From a virus, in IMG/VR virus record IMGVR_UViG_3300036719_001675, positions 1 to 53,703 of that record: a DNA stretch of 53,703 bases; one strand, written 5' to 3'. A program made the position numbers and the translations under genes. Shown here piece after piece: positions 36,035 through 43,845 of the stretch. Positions within the stretch are counted from its first letter, which is position 1. Each line of letters starts with the position of its first letter. The notes under the pieces were generated by a model that worked only from the letters and a program-made list of their open reading frames with translations, was not told where the DNA came from and ran no database searches.

Positions 36035-36322
36035 ATGCCTACTAAAGACCCTTTGATTGAAGCAATTTCACCTAAGACATTTTGGTTCGTTGTACTCCGC
36101 CCATTTAGCGGTGACAATTGCCGTTTTGTTCGTGGCGAAGTAGTTGACACTACCGAATGGCGCTCCCGTTCAACATTGCTTGAACACCGCTATATTGCCC
36201 CTCTGCCACACGGCGCTACCCTTCCGTCACCTGATGAAGATGGTCGCCGTATCATTGATCTAGACGAAGATCAGCAGGCAATCGTGCCAGAGAAAAAGCG
36301 CCCTATCCCCACAAGAAAGTAA
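36035..36322 (+). CDS. Small hypothetical neck-region protein
   Basis: A 95-residue protein with possible leaderless start. FWFVVLRPFSGDNCRFVRGE and VVDTTEWRS form a beta-rich domain; the end is acidic then basic (EKKRPIPTRK). Position at the beginning of the neck gene set suggests a head-completion role. The 36323-36384 gap contains TAAAAT as a weak -10 before the next gene (36385). Confidence 0.6.
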   Translation: MPTKDPLIEAISPKTFWFVVLRPFSGDNCRFVRGEVVDTTEWRSRSTLLEHRYIAPLPHGATLPSPDEDGRRIIDLDEDQQAIVPEKKRPIPTRK

Positions 36323-36384
36323 TAACACTTTCACATTTGGGTTTCATGCTCTAAAATAGGTGCAAGAATCTATTTGGAGTAGTT

Positions 36385-36834
36385 ATGACTTGGACATATT
36401 CTGGTAACCCATCGGCATCGGCTCTTGATGAAGTTCGTTTTCTTATTGGCGATACCGATACAACCGACCAATTACTTAGCAATGAAGAAATTAACTATCA
36501 AATTGCAGAGCAAATCACATTGCTTCGTATCTGTTCAGAATCTTGTTTTGCCATTGCCGCCAAGTTTGCTCGGTTGATGAACCGTAATATTGGTGGGCTT
36601 TCAGCAGACTTTTCGGCTAAGTACAACCAATACTACGAGATGGCTAATGCTTTCTTAGCCCGTGACATTCTTACTCCTGTTCGCCCATTCATTTCTGGAT
36701 ACAAAATTGCCCAGAAAGAAGCCGTTGAACTTGACACTGATCGTGAGACCACATTCAGCCGTAAGGGTATTATGGATAACCGCCGTACCTACCCAACCGA
36801 CGACTACACACAGCCTCAATATAGGAATACTTGA
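36385..36834 (+). CDS. Head-tail connector protein (adaptor)
   Basis: A 149-residue helical protein: ALDEVRFLIGDTDTTDQLLS, EEINYQIAE and SESCFAIAAKFARLMNRN. These match head-tail adaptor proteins of the gp6/SPP1 gp15 class that sit under the portal. Preceded by TTTGGAGTAGTT. The stop overlaps the next start (TGATG). Confidence 0.75.
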   Translation: MTWTYSGNPSASALDEVRFLIGDTDTTDQLLSNEEINYQIAEQITLLRICSESCFAIAAKFARLMNRNIGGLSADFSAKYNQYYEMANAFLARDILTPVRPFISGYKIAQKEAVELDTDRETTFSRKGIMDNRRTYPTDDYTQPQYRNT

Positions 36835-37151
36835 TGGCTATTGACAAGCAGTTACTAAGTTTCTTCCCTCACACCGTAACTATTGCCCCATTTGTAGCAA
36901 AGAATAACTATGGGGAAGATTCTTACGGGACTCCTCGTACTGTTGCGGCGTATGTTGAACCAAACCGAACGCTTTCACAAACTGTAACTGTTAATGAAGA
37001 AACTTTTTCTAGAGTTGCTTATATTAACGACTTGACACTGACAGTTAGAGACAAAATCACCTTGTCAGATAGCACTGTTCCCGAAATTGCCAGTATAGAA
37101 ACCCATACATCAGTAGTTGGGCTAGAGCATAGTGTGGTTCGTTTCACATGA
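36834..37151 (+). CDS. Head closure-like protein
   Basis: About 105 residues from ATG 36834 (an in-frame TTG at 36831 adds one residue). Beta-rich: FPHTVTIAPFVAKNNYGEDS, TVAAYVEPNRTL and LTLTVRDKITLSD. Size, beta content and order (adaptor, this gene, gp10-like) match head-closure/stopper proteins. The end overlaps the next gene by four bases. Confidence 0.68.
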   Translation: MAIDKQLLSFFPHTVTIAPFVAKNNYGEDSYGTPRTVAAYVEPNRTLSQTVTVNEETFSRVAYINDLTLTVRDKITLSDSTVPEIASIETHTSVVGLEHSVVRFT

Positions 37152-37516
37152 AAGTAAATGCCAGCGTCAAAGTAACAAATAACTTTACTCAAGTTCGTAA
37201 TGCCACTACTAACGACTTGGCTAATGCTTTGTATATGTTCGCAGAAGAGGTAATGACCAACGCTAAAATTGCTTATGTGCCAGTTCAATCTGGTGCTCTG
37301 CGTCGTTCAGGGTTCGTTAATAAGCCCGTTAAAACGCCGACTAGAATAACTGTTGAAATAGGCTTCAATACGCCATACGCACTCAAGGTTCACGAATACC
37401 CTAAGTCGTATGGTCAAGGCAAAAACAAGTATCTGTCACAGCCTCTCAATAGAATGTCTACTAACATGAACATAAGACTTCGCCAATTAATGCGTAAGAG
37501 CATAGGAACACCGTAA
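37148..37516 (+). CDS. HK97 gp10-like neck/tail-completion protein
   Basis: A 122-residue protein with NAKIAYVPVQSGALRRSGFV, IGFNTPYALKVHEYP and a basic C-terminus, the HK97 gp10 family signature (VDTGALRxS ... YAxxVHE). It is thought to act in head-tail joining. Neighbours are head-closure and tail-terminator genes with one- to four-base overlaps, one translational unit. Confidence 0.8.
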   Translation: MKVNASVKVTNNFTQVRNATTNDLANALYMFAEEVMTNAKIAYVPVQSGALRRSGFVNKPVKTPTRITVEIGFNTPYALKVHEYPKSYGQGKNKYLSQPLNRMSTNMNIRLRQLMRKSIGTP

Positions 37517-37914
37517 TGGGAATGTTAGACGATCTAGGCGCTTACCTAGACACGAATTCAGCACTTACTCTTGGCACTGACTTGTTCTTGGGTATTCTTC
37601 CCGAAACCCCATCAAATTGTGTTGCTCTATTTGAAAATAGTGGGGTATCCCCCGACTTCACACTAGGTGCGAATAATTTGCCAATTCTTGAGCGACCTGA
37701 ATTGCAAGTAATTGTGCGAAATGCTTCATATTCTACGGGTAATACCCTTGCCGATACTATTTACAGGGTATTCACTCAGATAACAAACCAATCCATCAAT
37801 TCAGTAAACTACCTGCGTATTCAGGCTATTGCTAATCCTTCCGTGATGGATAGAGACTCTAATCGCCGTGTGCTTTTCACCACTAATTTTCGTGTAATTA
37901 GGGTTACGCCATGA
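37516..37914 (+). CDS. Tail terminator-like protein
   Basis: A 132-residue protein: LDDLGAYLDTNSALTLGTDLF, VALFENSGVSPDF and LPILERPELQVIVRNAS, then DTIYRVFTQI. It resembles minor-capsid/tail-terminator proteins that cap the tail tube. The stop (TGA 37912-37914) overlaps the next start in ATGA. Confidence 0.7.
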   Translation: MGMLDDLGAYLDTNSALTLGTDLFLGILPETPSNCVALFENSGVSPDFTLGANNLPILERPELQVIVRNASYSTGNTLADTIYRVFTQITNQSINSVNYLRIQAIANPSVMDRDSNRRVLFTTNFRVIRVTP

Positions 37915-38054
37915 CCGACCCATACGCTGAGTCTGCTGGTCGTGATGAATCCCCACGATGTTGGCGCTGTAATCGCTTACTGGCAGAACTCTTAACTAGA
38001 CCTTGGGTTATTGTCTGCACAAGATGTAAAGCAAAGAATCAGCAAACCACTTGA
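37911..38054 (+). CDS. Com-like mini zinc-finger protein (47 aa)
   Basis: ATG 37911 overlaps the previous stop. The product has CWRCNRLLAELL then VIVCTRCKAKN, i.e. two CxxC pairs about 18 residues apart with the C-N-(R/K)-L-L and C-x-R-C-K-x-x-N pattern of Mu Com, a translational activator that binds mRNA to expose mom. No mom gene is seen nearby. The frame is directly visible; the Com relation is my inference from the motif. Confidence 0.6.
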   Translation: MTDPYAESAGRDESPRCWRCNRLLAELLTRPWVIVCTRCKAKNQQTT

Positions 38055-38079
38055 ATCGTTCACTAAGTTACTGTATGCT
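38051..38079 (+). promoter_or_regulatory. Candidate sigma-70-type promoter for tail genes
   Basis: TTGAAT (38051-38056), exactly 17 bp, then TATGCT (38074-38079). The 5' untranslated region to ATG 38186 would be about 100 nt. It contains an inverted repeat TGCCC...GGGCA close to the AGGAGA site, so the leader may be structured. Confidence 0.45.
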
Positions 38080-38185
38080 TTGAGGACAACCGAATCCATG
38101 CCCTAAGTGGCTTTGTAAGGCTCTTGCCGTGTCCTAGTGACCTTGCCCTATACAGTGCTTACTTGGGCATTGTCTAGGAGACAAG

Positions 38186-38377
38186 ATGGCTACTTACAAA
38201 GTATTAAATGGAATTGATTATCCGCCCAACAAGAGGGCTGAAATTGGCGATGTTGTTTCTGATATTCCTTCAAGTTCTATCAAGTGGTTGCTTGAGCAGG
38301 GGATCATTGAAGTAGTTGAATCAGGTAGCAAGAAGAAATCAGCACCTGTTGAAGAAGAAGCAGGAGAAGAAGTCTAA
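38186..38377 (+). CDS. Small tail-region protein
   Basis: A 63-residue protein after TCTAGGAGACAAG. MATYKVLNGIDYPPNKRAEI and SSIKWLLEQGIIEVVE form a compact alpha-beta unit, ending in an acidic tail (PVEEEAGEEV). Short proteins of this type are common before the major tail protein. It overlaps the next start by one base. Confidence 0.68.
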   Translation: MATYKVLNGIDYPPNKRAEIGDVVSDIPSSSIKWLLEQGIIEVVESGSKKKSAPVEEEAGEEV

Positions 38378-39108
38378 TGGCTTTTATTCATGGTAAAGGC
38401 ACAGTGTTCTTGATGAACGCTTACAACCTCTCTTCATACCTAAACAATGCTTCGGTTTCGGCAAGCGTTGAAACTGCCGATGTAACTGCATTTGGTGCTT
38501 CCTCAAAGTCATACATTGTAGGTCTTCAAGACGCTACTGTATCTGCCTCTGGTATGTATGACGGTGCTACTGGTGCTATTGATGACGCTTTAACCGCAGG
38601 TATGGCTGGCTCTAACATTTTGTCAGTGTTTCCTGATGGTACTGCTGTCGGTAAATTTTGCCGTTTGGCAAGTGCTCACTTGACTTCATTTGATATCACT
38701 GCACCCGTTGGCGATGTAGTTGCCACAAGCGCCGAATATCAGGTTACTGGTGGCGTTGAACGAGGCGTTAGTCTTCAACTAATCACCACTGCAATTTCTG
38801 CTACTGGCAACGGAACAAGCGTTGACAATACCACTTCTTCAACTTCAACTGCTGGTGCTCTTGCTGTTGGTCATGTTCATGTTACGGCTAACACCCGTTC
38901 TGCTACTTTTGTTGTCAAGATTCAACACTCAACCGACAACACAACTTTTGCCGACTTGATTACTTTCACCACTGTCGGCATCGCTTCTACCACTTCACAG
39001 CGCAGTGAGGTGGCAGCGGGTACGACTATCAACCGATATATTCGTTCCCAATACACATTAAGCGCAGGAACTGGCTCGGCAACAATTGGTGTTGCTTTTG
39101 CCCGATAA
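38377..39108 (+). CDS. Major tail protein paralog with extra C-terminal domain
   Basis: A 243-residue protein. Residues 1-130 parallel the next gene almost segment by segment: MAF(I/V)HGK, SSYL(N/D)N, SSKSYIVGL(Q/K)D, FDITAPVGDVV. The extra 110 residues (VGHVHVTANTRSATFVVKIQ and following) form a beta-sandwich, the kind of domain displayed on tail tubes or sheath-like surfaces. One of the two genes is the main tube protein; this one may be the decorated variant. Confidence 0.75.
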   Translation: MAFIHGKGTVFLMNAYNLSSYLNNASVSASVETADVTAFGASSKSYIVGLQDATVSASGMYDGATGAIDDALTAGMAGSNILSVFPDGTAVGKFCRLASAHLTSFDITAPVGDVVATSAEYQVTGGVERGVSLQLITTAISATGNGTSVDNTTSSTSTAGALAVGHVHVTANTRSATFVVKIQHSTDNTTFADLITFTTVGIASTTSQRSEVAAGTTINRYIRSQYTLSAGTGSATIGVAFAR

Positions 39109-39121
39109 ATAGGAGACCATT

Positions 39122-39532
39122 ATGGCTTTTGTACATGGAAAATCAGCAGACTTCCGCCTAGATAACGCAGGTGGTACTCTCACGGACATTTCGTCTTATC
39201 TAGACAATGTGTCATTCCCACAACCGATTGAAACGGCAGAGACAACCACTTTTGGTTCGTCAAGTAAGTCGTACATTGTGGGTCTTAAGGATTCAAGCAT
39301 CTCGTTGTCAGGTAAGTGGGATTCCACTGTTGACGCACATATTGCGGCAGTCCTTGGTCAAGCAGCAAGCCTCTCATTTCAGTACGGTCCTGCTGGCACA
39401 ACTGTCAGCAACATCAAATACACTGGCGAGTGCTATGCGACCTCTTACGATGTCAGCGCACCAGTCGGTGATGTGGTAACCTTCAGTCTTGAGTTACAAG
39501 TCACGGGTGCAGTTACCCGCGGCACATACTGA
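39122..39532 (+). CDS. Major tail protein
   Basis: A 136-residue tube protein preceded by TAGGAGACCATT. TDISSYLDNVSFPQPIETAE, GLKDSSISLSGKWD and YDVSAPVGDVVTFSLELQVTG are the tail-tube fold pattern. It is a tandem paralog of the preceding gene without the added C-terminal domain. Its distance from the tape measure gene (two genes) matches standard siphovirus order. Confidence 0.8.
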   Translation: MAFVHGKSADFRLDNAGGTLTDISSYLDNVSFPQPIETAETTTFGSSSKSYIVGLKDSSISLSGKWDSTVDAHIAAVLGQAASLSFQYGPAGTTVSNIKYTGECYATSYDVSAPVGDVVTFSLELQVTGAVTRGTY

Positions 39533-39564
39533 TTAAAACAACCAAATAGAAAAGAGAGTGTCCC

Positions 39565-39915
39565 ATGTCCCTTCGTGACCGAATCTTTGCCGCTGATGAT
39601 ATTGGCAAAGAAATCATTTCAGTTCCTCAGTGGAATCTTGATGTTGAAGTACGCACAATGTCTGCCGTTAAGCGCAGTCAAATGCTCGCTAAAGCAACAC
39701 TTCCCGATGGTGGTATTGATCTAGACAAACTGTACCCAATGCTGATTATTGCTACTGTTTTTGACCCTGAGACTGGCGCTTCCGTATTTGACATGGAAGA
39801 CATGGCAATGCTTCAGGAAAAATCAGCAGCAGCAATTGAGTTTCTTGCACAGAAGGCAATGAAAATGTCTGGCATGGTTACTAACGCTGTTGACGACGAG
39901 GGAAAAGGCAACTAG
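39565..39915 (+). CDS. Tail assembly chaperone, short product
   Basis: A 116-residue G-type chaperone starting at ATG 39565. VRTMSAVKRSQMLAKATLPD and the acidic mid-part match tail assembly chaperones that lie before the tape measure gene. The stop at 39913-39915 ends the zero-frame product; a -1 shift at 39900-39906 yields the longer form (separate entry). Confidence 0.85.
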   Translation: MSLRDRIFAADDIGKEIISVPQWNLDVEVRTMSAVKRSQMLAKATLPDGGIDLDKLYPMLIIATVFDPETGASVFDMEDMAMLQEKSAAAIEFLAQKAMKMSGMVTNAVDDEGKGN

Positions 39916-40091
39916 AAGACCCACAGTACCGATACTACTTTCACCTTGCTGAAAGGCTCGGCAGAACCGTTGAAGAATTGCTTTTCGGTTCTGCCAGTCA
40001 CAAACCTTTAAGTTCAGATGAGTTTATAGGTTGGCTTTCACATGACAAGTTAACGGCTTGGGAACACGAGCAGGCAAGAAGAAGGAAGTAG
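39565..40091 (+). CDS. Tail assembly chaperone, long product by -1 ribosomal frameshift
   Basis: Bases 39900-39906 are GGGAAAA in the frame G-GGA-AAA, a classic slippery heptamer. After the shift the frame from 39906 runs 61 codons to TAG 40089: RQLEDPQYRYYFHLAERLGR, then TVEELLFGSASHKPLSS and EHEQARRRK. DPQYRYYFHLAERL is typical of the GT-type second domain. The fusion is about 175 residues. The second frame has no good start of its own, supporting frameshifting. Gene position just before the tape measure gene is exactly as expected. Confidence 0.83.
39900..39906 (+). promoter_or_regulatory. Slippery heptamer GGGAAAA for programmed -1 frameshift
   Basis: It fits X-XXY-YYZ in the zero frame of the chaperone gene, nine bases before the zero-frame stop codon starts at 39913 minus the intervening GGCAAC. 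A strong downstream structure is not obvious. Confidence 0.75.
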
Positions 40092-40098
40092 GAAGAAA

Positions 40099-43000
40099 AT
40101 GGCATCATTAGAAGTTGGCTCAATTTCAGCAACACTTGGTGCGAATGTTTCCCAATTCCTTTCGGGTATGCGTCAAGCGCAAACCTCATTCAACGGCGTT
40201 GTAGGTAGTGTTCAAAATGGTTCTAAAGCCATTGCTACCAGTAGTCAGCAGGCTACTGCCTCACTAGACACTATTGCAGTTGGCGTTAAGAAACTTCAAT
40301 CAACTGTCGCTAGAAGCATGGCTGCTATTGGCGCTACGATGATTCTCCCATCTATTTTCAATGCCGCTAGAACTGCAATCGTTGACTTTAACCAACAGTT
40401 AGATCAATCACGCATTGCTTTTACTCACTTTGCAGGTAGTGCAGAAAACGCAGAAAAACTTCTAGGAAAATTGCAGGACTTTGCCGCTCGTACTCCATTC
40501 AACTTCAAGGACTTGCTAGGAACTACCCAGCAAATGATGGCAATGGGTGTTGAGGCAAAAGATTTGCTACCACGCTTGACCGCTATCGGTGACGCTGCCG
40601 CAGGTCTTGGTGGATCACCAGAGATATTGCAAAGAATTCAACGGGCATTGGGTCAAATTCAGGCTAAAGGTCGTGTTCAGTCTGAAGAGTTAATGCAGTT
40701 GGCAGAAGTAGGCGTTCCTGCTTACCAATACATGGCAGATGTTATTGGAGGAACGATTCCGCAGGCTTTGAACATGATGAAGAAGGGTGAGATTGACGCT
40801 GCTACTGCCGTTACAGGAATATTAGATGGTCTTGCTAAAGACTTCGGCGGAATGATGGATGCTCAAAGTAAGACAATGATGGGGGCATTGTCAACGGTTC
40901 AAGACTTCGTTCAAATGACAGTTGCCGAAATTGGTAGACCTATTTTTGATGCTCTTCGTGAAACAATGTTAAAAGTTGCAGACTTCTTGTCTTCTAAAGA
41001 GATGCAGGAAGGTGCAGCCAATCTTGCTAAGAACATTTCAAATGGAATGAAACAAGCAGGTGAGGTAATTGGCAAGTTCCTTAAGGTTGTCGGACCAACA
41101 CTTGAAAGCCTTGTTGGGAATATGTACGACCTCGCCCGTGCTATTGGCAACGGAATAGGTGCTTCAAAGCCTTTCCTCCTTGCAGTTGCTGGTGCATTTA
41201 TGGCTGTAGTCGGCGCTGTCAAAATAGTTAGCATAGCGTTGTCTCCGATATTGAAACTGTTTGCAGAAAATAAAACGCTTGCTCAGGCTCTTGTGGTTGT
41301 CTTAGGCGTTCTAGCAATTAAACAAAAATTCTTTGGCACTACCACAGAAGGCGTAGCAAAAGCAGGCACTGCTCTTATGACTAGCCTAAGAGGTGTTGTT
41401 TCAGGTATCAGAGACACTATCGCTTATCAGCAAAAATTAGCCAATGGATACGGTGCTAATTTGACTGCTATGCAGGCTCTCCGTATGGGTACTGTTGCTG
41501 GCTTCAAGGCTATGGGTGCTGCTGTCAAATCTTTCGCAGCGTCATTACTACCATTACTCGCATTAATAGTTGCTATTGAATTAGTTATGAAGGCGTTTGA
41601 GGCATATGGTGCTAAACAGCGTGTTACTGATGAACGCACTAAAGAACTAACACAATCAATCAAAGACCAAACAATTGCTCTACTTGAAAACAAAGAAGCA
41701 TTAACAGCAGGCGCTGACGGTTCTGACATTCTTTCTGAAGCATTGTTTAAGTCTGGTGAAGAGTCAGATAAACTTGTTCGTGCATTTGGTGCGCTAGGTA
41801 AAACAGCGTCAATGGAAGAAATTAAGTCTGCGGCACAAAACTTTGAAGAGTACGCTAAGAAAACGCTTATTGCTAAGGGTGCTACTGAAGCACAAGCCAT
41901 AGCAATGGCAAATTACATTAACTCAACAGACGACAATAACTTTAAGAATCTTGAAAATTCTGTTTTCAATTGGAATGGCTCTTTAAGAACTGTTGCTGAA
42001 TCGCTTGAAATTGTTCAAGATAACCTTGAAAATATTGACTTTGCAAAGATGGCGGAAGAGCAAGGGCAAGCGCTGGTTGGTTCAGGCAAGTTGACTGCGG
42101 CTCAACTTCTTCAAGCGCAGGCTATGACTGAAGCCATGCCCGGTTACAAAGAAATGAGTGATGATATTAAGGGCATTGCTTTGAACCAAAACATTTTGAA
42201 AGTAGCAACAGACGCTGCTCGCGGTGCTATAGAAGCAGAAGCACTTGCTGGTGCTCAATTGGAATATGTTCAGTCTCGTATTGCCGCTGAAACTGAAGGT
42301 GCAAATGTTCCGTTAACTGACGCTGTATCAATTCTTCATTCTATGTACGACACTACAAAGGGAGCCGCCGCTTCACTTGAAGACTTTACGGCAGCAATGA
42401 ATGGTGCTTCCAATGGTCTCATTCAATGGAATAGGTTCTTAAGTGGTTTCAATAAAAAAATGGAAGATATGTTTGATACCATTGTTTTTGGCGAAAAGTC
42501 ATTTCAAAATCTCCAACTTGCTTCTTATGACTTAAGCGATGGCATTGCAGAAATGATATATAACGCTGATGCTCTTGGAATGTCACAATCAGATGTTACT
42601 TCAAGAACTATGCAAATGGTTAGTGAATTTAAGGGAGCAGCGGCTCAGGCTGGCTACACAACAGAACAAATTAACGGTCTTGTTGCGAGTTTAGGTATTC
42701 TTGACAATCTTGCGCCTGAAATTCAAATTGCTTTGAAATTGAACATAGAGCAAATACAAGCACAAATTAAAGTTATTAAAGATGCTATTGCCTCTTATAC
42801 GGGTGGCAATGTTCAGTATGTTAAAAAAATGCTAGATGAAATGCGCCCGCTACAAAAAATGTTAGATGCTCTAAACGCTGTCAAGCCAAGAACTGAAAAA
42901 AGTAGTGGTGGTGGCTCTAAATCTGACGATCCTTTTGCTTGGGTTAAAGATTGGATTGAAAGTATCAAAGAGTTTGCTTCGGCATACACTTCGCAAGATT

Positions 43001-43845
43001 GGGCAGAATCACTGTTTGTTTCTTCACCACAAGAAATTGCAGACGCTATCGCAACACTTCTTGATGAAGCACAACAACTTGCTCTTACACAAGTTGCCGA
43101 TTCTGCCCCATTTTTCAATGCAATTAAGGCGTTAGGCGAACAGATTATTGGAGTAGCAGAAGATCGTGATAGAGTTTCAGCACGACTAGATGAAGCAAAC
43201 GAAAACCTAGCCAATTCTATCTCTGCTAGAGATTCATTAAAGCAGGGTGTTGCTGACAATATTCGTAGCATGGCTCAACTCAACATTAACGACTTCACTA
43301 CGCCAGATGTTATTAAGTCAAAACTTGCTAATGCTATTGATGCGGCTAAAAAGTTCAAGGGTGTGCTTGAGCGATTGCAAAATGCTGGATTCCCACCGTT
43401 CTTAATTCAGCAAGTGATCGCTGGCGGTCCTATTGATGGTACTAATTTTGGCGAGATGCTTTTGAAATCTAGCCCTGATGATATTGCTACTTACAAAAAC
43501 TTGGGTTCACAACTTGAAGAGTCAGCACAAAGCGCTGGTTCTATCGCTGGCGACATTATGTTTGGTGGAGACATTAAATTCTTCCAAGATCAGGTAAACA
43601 TTCTTGTTCCTGCATTGAACGACTTGAACACAACTCTTGCCAATTTGATCTACCAACTTCAGCAAAATGTTGCTGGTGGTGCTGGTGCTGTTGGCGTAAC
43701 TGCTACTGCTCCTGTTCAAATTACTATTAATGCTGGTGTTGGTGCAAACGGTCCAGAATTGGGTCAGTTGGTTGTCACTGCATTGCAGGATTATCAGCGT
43801 AGAGTTGGTGCAATCCCTATTCGTACAACGGCAACGGTGCGATAA
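40099..43845 (+). CDS. Tail tape measure protein
   Basis: A 1,248-residue protein, the longest in the genome, setting tail length. The tape-measure domain is visible at about 85-215: DFNQQLDQSRIAFTHFAGSA, LQDFAARTPFNFKDLLGTT, GRVQSEELMQLAEVGVPAYQ. Hydrophobic segments at about 350-380 and 470-500 may serve membrane passage of DNA. The rest is helical. Starts eight bases after the chaperone long frame. Confidence 0.92.
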   Translation: MASLEVGSISATLGANVSQFLSGMRQAQTSFNGVVGSVQNGSKAIATSSQQATASLDTIAVGVKKLQSTVARSMAAIGATMILPSIFNAARTAIVDFNQQLDQSRIAFTHFAGSAENAEKLLGKLQDFAARTPFNFKDLLGTTQQMMAMGVEAKDLLPRLTAIGDAAAGLGGSPEILQRIQRALGQIQAKGRVQSEELMQLAEVGVPAYQYMADVIGGTIPQALNMMKKGEIDAATAVTGILDGLAKDFGGMMDAQSKTMMGALSTVQDFVQMTVAEIGRPIFDALRETMLKVADFLSSKEMQEGAANLAKNISNGMKQAGEVIGKFLKVVGPTLESLVGNMYDLARAIGNGIGASKPFLLAVAGAFMAVVGAVKIVSIALSPILKLFAENKTLAQALVVVLGVLAIKQKFFGTTTEGVAKAGTALMTSLRGVVSGIRDTIAYQQKLANGYGANLTAMQALRMGTVAGFKAMGAAVKSFAASLLPLLALIVAIELVMKAFEAYGAKQRVTDERTKELTQSIKDQTIALLENKEALTAGADGSDILSEALFKSGEESDKLVRAFGALGKTASMEEIKSAAQNFEEYAKKTLIAKGATEAQAIAMANYINSTDDNNFKNLENSVFNWNGSLRTVAESLEIVQDNLENIDFAKMAEEQGQALVGSGKLTAAQLLQAQAMTEAMPGYKEMSDDIKGIALNQNILKVATDAARGAIEAEALAGAQLEYVQSRIAAETEGANVPLTDAVSILHSMYDTTKGAAASLEDFTAAMNGASNGLIQWNRFLSGFNKKMEDMFDTIVFGEKSFQNLQLASYDLSDGIAEMIYNADALGMSQSDVTSRTMQMVSEFKGAAAQAGYTTEQINGLVASLGILDNLAPEIQIALKLNIEQIQAQIKVIKDAIASYTGGNVQYVKKMLDEMRPLQKMLDALNAVKPRTEKSSGGGSKSDDPFAWVKDWIESIKEFASAYTSQDWAESLFVSSPQEIADAIATLLDEAQQLALTQVADSAPFFNAIKALGEQIIGVAEDRDRVSARLDEANENLANSISARDSLKQGVADNIRSMAQLNINDFTTPDVIKSKLANAIDAAKKFKGVLERLQNAGFPPFLIQQVIAGGPIDGTNFGEMLLKSSPDDIATYKNLGSQLEESAQSAGSIAGDIMFGGDIKFFQDQVNILVPALNDLNTTLANLIYQLQQNVAGGAGAVGVTATAPVQITINAGVGANGPELGQLVVTALQDYQRRVGAIPIRTTATVR

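Noticed and set aside
38080-38185. tRNA or other known structured RNA in the leader of the tail genes
   Set aside because: A TGCCC/GGGCA inverted repeat is present, but no acceptor stem, anticodon or T-loop pattern could be built.
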